NCBI GenBank assembly: GCA_963809695.1
Contig: CAWEKI010000010.1
Span: 372,001-436,000, forward strand
Direction: 5' to 3'
Length of the DNA stretch: 64,000 bases
Source: JAGDMJ01 sp963809695
GTDB lineage: Bacteria > Bacteroidota > Ignavibacteria > UBA10030 > UBA6906
The position numbers and the translations under genes were made by a program. Positions 62,267 to 64,000 of this stretch are shown here, one piece after another. Each line of letters opens with the position of its first letter. Within the stretch, counting starts at the first letter, position 1. The notes beneath the pieces are model-generated. The model was given only the letters and a program-made list of their open reading frames with translations. It was not told the DNA's origin and made no database searches.

Positions 62267-64000
62267 ATGAATGGGACCACACTCATCAACGTGCACGCTG
62301 GCATCGGGCTTCCCCTCATTCCCAGGCTGTGCATTGCGATCCGTTTCTTGCTCACTGTCGGTACGCTTATCCTGCTTGGTAGCTCCCGTGCCACCAGCCA
62401 GGTGTGTTTCAGCCCGACGGATGATCTCATGCTTCCCTCAAACAGCACCCTCACACACTATCCCGGCACCTATGAAGTGAAGGATACGCTCACAGATGGC
62501 GTGCTCCGCATCGAAAATGTACGTGATGTCACCATCGAGGGTGCGGGTGTAACGTTGAAGGGACCAGGCGCGACGGGCTACGCGATTGTCGTGAAAAATT
62601 CCTCCCGGGTCACGATCACTGGCTGAAAGGCGAAGGACAACGCTCGCTCCGACGCCGGCTTGATCGACGTCTGGAGCGATGTGTCCCAGGCGCACGGAGG
62701 CGGCGTGCTCTTTAATCGAAGTCGAAACGGCATGGTTTCGCAATGTGTGTTCACGGCCTCGAACGATGGCGTGGCCCTCTATCATTGCAGTACCATGACA
62801 ATCGCTCACAACGATCTCTCACGCAATACCGCCTACGCTGTCCGCATGTTCTACACCGATAGTTCCGTGATCCTGGGAAACAATGGCTCTCATTCGTATC
62901 GCGAGAACCCCGTCAACAGCGACGCGGGCGCCCTGCTTATGATCATCTCTAATGCCAACCGTGTCGAAGGAAATGATTTCACCTACTCGAGCGACGGAGT
63001 ATTCCTGGGCCAGTACGGGTACAGCAAAACTCCGAACAACAATCTCTTCCTTGAGAATGACTGTTCGTACTCACCGCACAATGCCTTCGAGGCAACATTC
63101 GCAGCAGGGAACATCTTCCGAAAGAACAAGGCAAACTATAGCGGGTACGGGTTCTGGCTCGGATATGCAAGCCGCACCATCGTGGACAGCAATGAAATCA
63201 TCGGCAATCGGGAGCAACTGAGTGTGGGGACCGCAGGCATCGCCATTGATCGGGGGTACAACACCATAATACGACACAACCGGATTGATGACAACACGAC
63301 TGGAATTCTCCTCTGGCGGGATATCGTCAGTGTTTGCGTCCGACGGTGCCCGCTCGGAAGTCAGCTGGGACGATGCCATGCGGCTTTCGGGCGCCGCTTC
63401 ATTGCGAGTGGTGACGGAAAGCGGGTGGGACGTGAATATTCAACGATGGCGCGTCTCAGCGTCGGCCACCGTTTGGGATCTGGGGGAGAGAATGACACTC
63501 GCGTTCTGGGTTTATGCTCTGAATTCCAATGAGGGACAATTCCAGAATTTCAGTGCACGACTTGGGAATGATGGTGGAGGATACTTCGAGTTCTCTACAA
63601 CCAGCGACATGCTCTCTAACTCCATTGGTCAATGGCGGCGCATGGAGGTTCCCCTGGAAGGGAATGCTGTCTGGCGCAAATCCGCTGTCGGACAGGTTAC
63701 TCTGGGCAGCAATGCCTATGTAGAAATCCACGCTGATACGTGGGGAGGAGGATTCACGGTTTGGATCGATGGGATGTCCTTCTATCCGCTCACCTCCATA
63801 GAGAGAGACGTGCCAGCGCTGTCCATGACGCCCATTCTTGCTCAGATCTACCCCAATCCATTCAACCCATCCACCATGATCAGCTACTCGCTGCCACACC
63901 GCTCGCACGTCAGGCTCACTGTTGTGAACACTCTGGGCCAGCAGGTCGCCACATTGGTGGAGGGCGATGTCGAGCCGGGGTACCATGACGTCACGTTCAA
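62267..64000 (+). pseudogene. Right-handed beta-helix T9SS protein with in-frame stop and frameshift (partial at window end)
   Basis: The gene starts near ATG 62267 with a signal-like stretch (IRFLLTVGTLILLGSSRATS), then a parallel beta-helix (NosD/pectate-lyase-like) region. An in-frame TGA at 62624-62626 interrupts VTITG and KAKDNARSDAGLID; the frame then runs on intact to about 63320. After GILLWR a one-base shift is needed: the shifted frame reads GISSVFASDGARSEVSWDDA, a carbohydrate-binding-like domain (WVYALNSNEGQFQNFSARL), then T9SS signals YPNPFNPSTMISYSLPHRSH. The window ends inside the sorting domain. The product would not be made as one chain. Decay or sequencing errors are both possible. 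Confidence 0.82.

Noticed and set aside
62624..62626. In-frame TGA read as selenocysteine
   Set aside because: The site is in a beta-helix repeat rather than a redox motif, I see no selenocysteine insertion structure after it, and a second lesion follows downstream.
1..64000. CRISPR array
   Set aside because: I found no regularly spaced short repeats with unique spacers and no cas genes; the repeats noted are long, few and tRNA- or gene-end-linked.

Overview
The window reads as chromosomal DNA of a Bacteroidota/Chlorobi-type (FCB group) bacterium, most like an Ignavibacteria-related lineage. The main reason is that several large secreted proteins end in a type IX secretion (T9SS, Por) type A sorting domain, each announced by a YPNPFNP motif (near 17580, 22335, 36435, 56375 and 63855, plus an orphan copy near 30200). 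GC content looks like the mid-50s, apart from one much GC-richer gene (23447-26119). The assignment is inference; no taxonomic marker was compared.

Layout. 1-3531: the end of an OmpR-type response regulator, its PhoR-like kinase, then ribD and ribE. 3528-14836 (minus): a compact seven-gene operon with an excisionase-type HTH protein, five secreted DUF11 (Ig-like) proteins and a 1021-residue predicted outer-membrane barrel. 15364-22574: a thioredoxin-fold protein, a PhoD-type phosphatase with a T9SS tail, a LamG/VanZ membrane protein, and a subtilase/T9SS gene broken by a one-base frameshift. 22850-30685: an accessory segment bounded by copies of the 3-prime end of a tRNA-Lys gene, each followed by the same spacer and terminator. 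It holds a decayed beta-propeller-type gene fragment, a GC-rich DUF4062/NB-ARC ATPase, a nine-heme cytochrome, a GMC oxidoreductase with its Tat-exported partner, and an orphan T9SS tail. The intact tRNA-Lys(CTT) sits at its right edge, followed by secG, a receiver/PAS protein and a large BNR/YCF48-repeat T9SS protein (33611-36694).

37096-48487 (plus) is the most interesting part. After a small DUF4242 gene and a strong terminator comes one operon: a PocR-domain regulator, TusA, two DsrE-family proteins, a GcvH-like lipoyl-carrier protein, the small subunit of a [NiFe] hydrogenase, Isp1 (NarI/DsrM-like cytochrome b), Isp2 (HdrD/DsrK-like Fe-S protein), a STAS-like protein, the hydrogenase large subunit, its maturation protease, HypC, a lipoate-protein ligase homologue and a Tat-signal class V aminotransferase. 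The hynS-isp1-isp2-hynL order is that of Isp-type (group 1e) hydrogenases. The added sulfur-carrier and lipoyl-carrier genes suggest a link between H2 turnover and protein-bound sulfur.

48518-64000: sodC, a small Cys-motif protein, a TolC/MFP/RND efflux operon, a T9SS protein, an uncharacterised protein, mntP, a lipoprotein, ygfZ, a winged-helix-like protein, a LOG-family protein, tmRNA (ssrA) with promoter and terminator, and a right-handed beta-helix T9SS gene with an in-frame stop and a frameshift that runs off the window.
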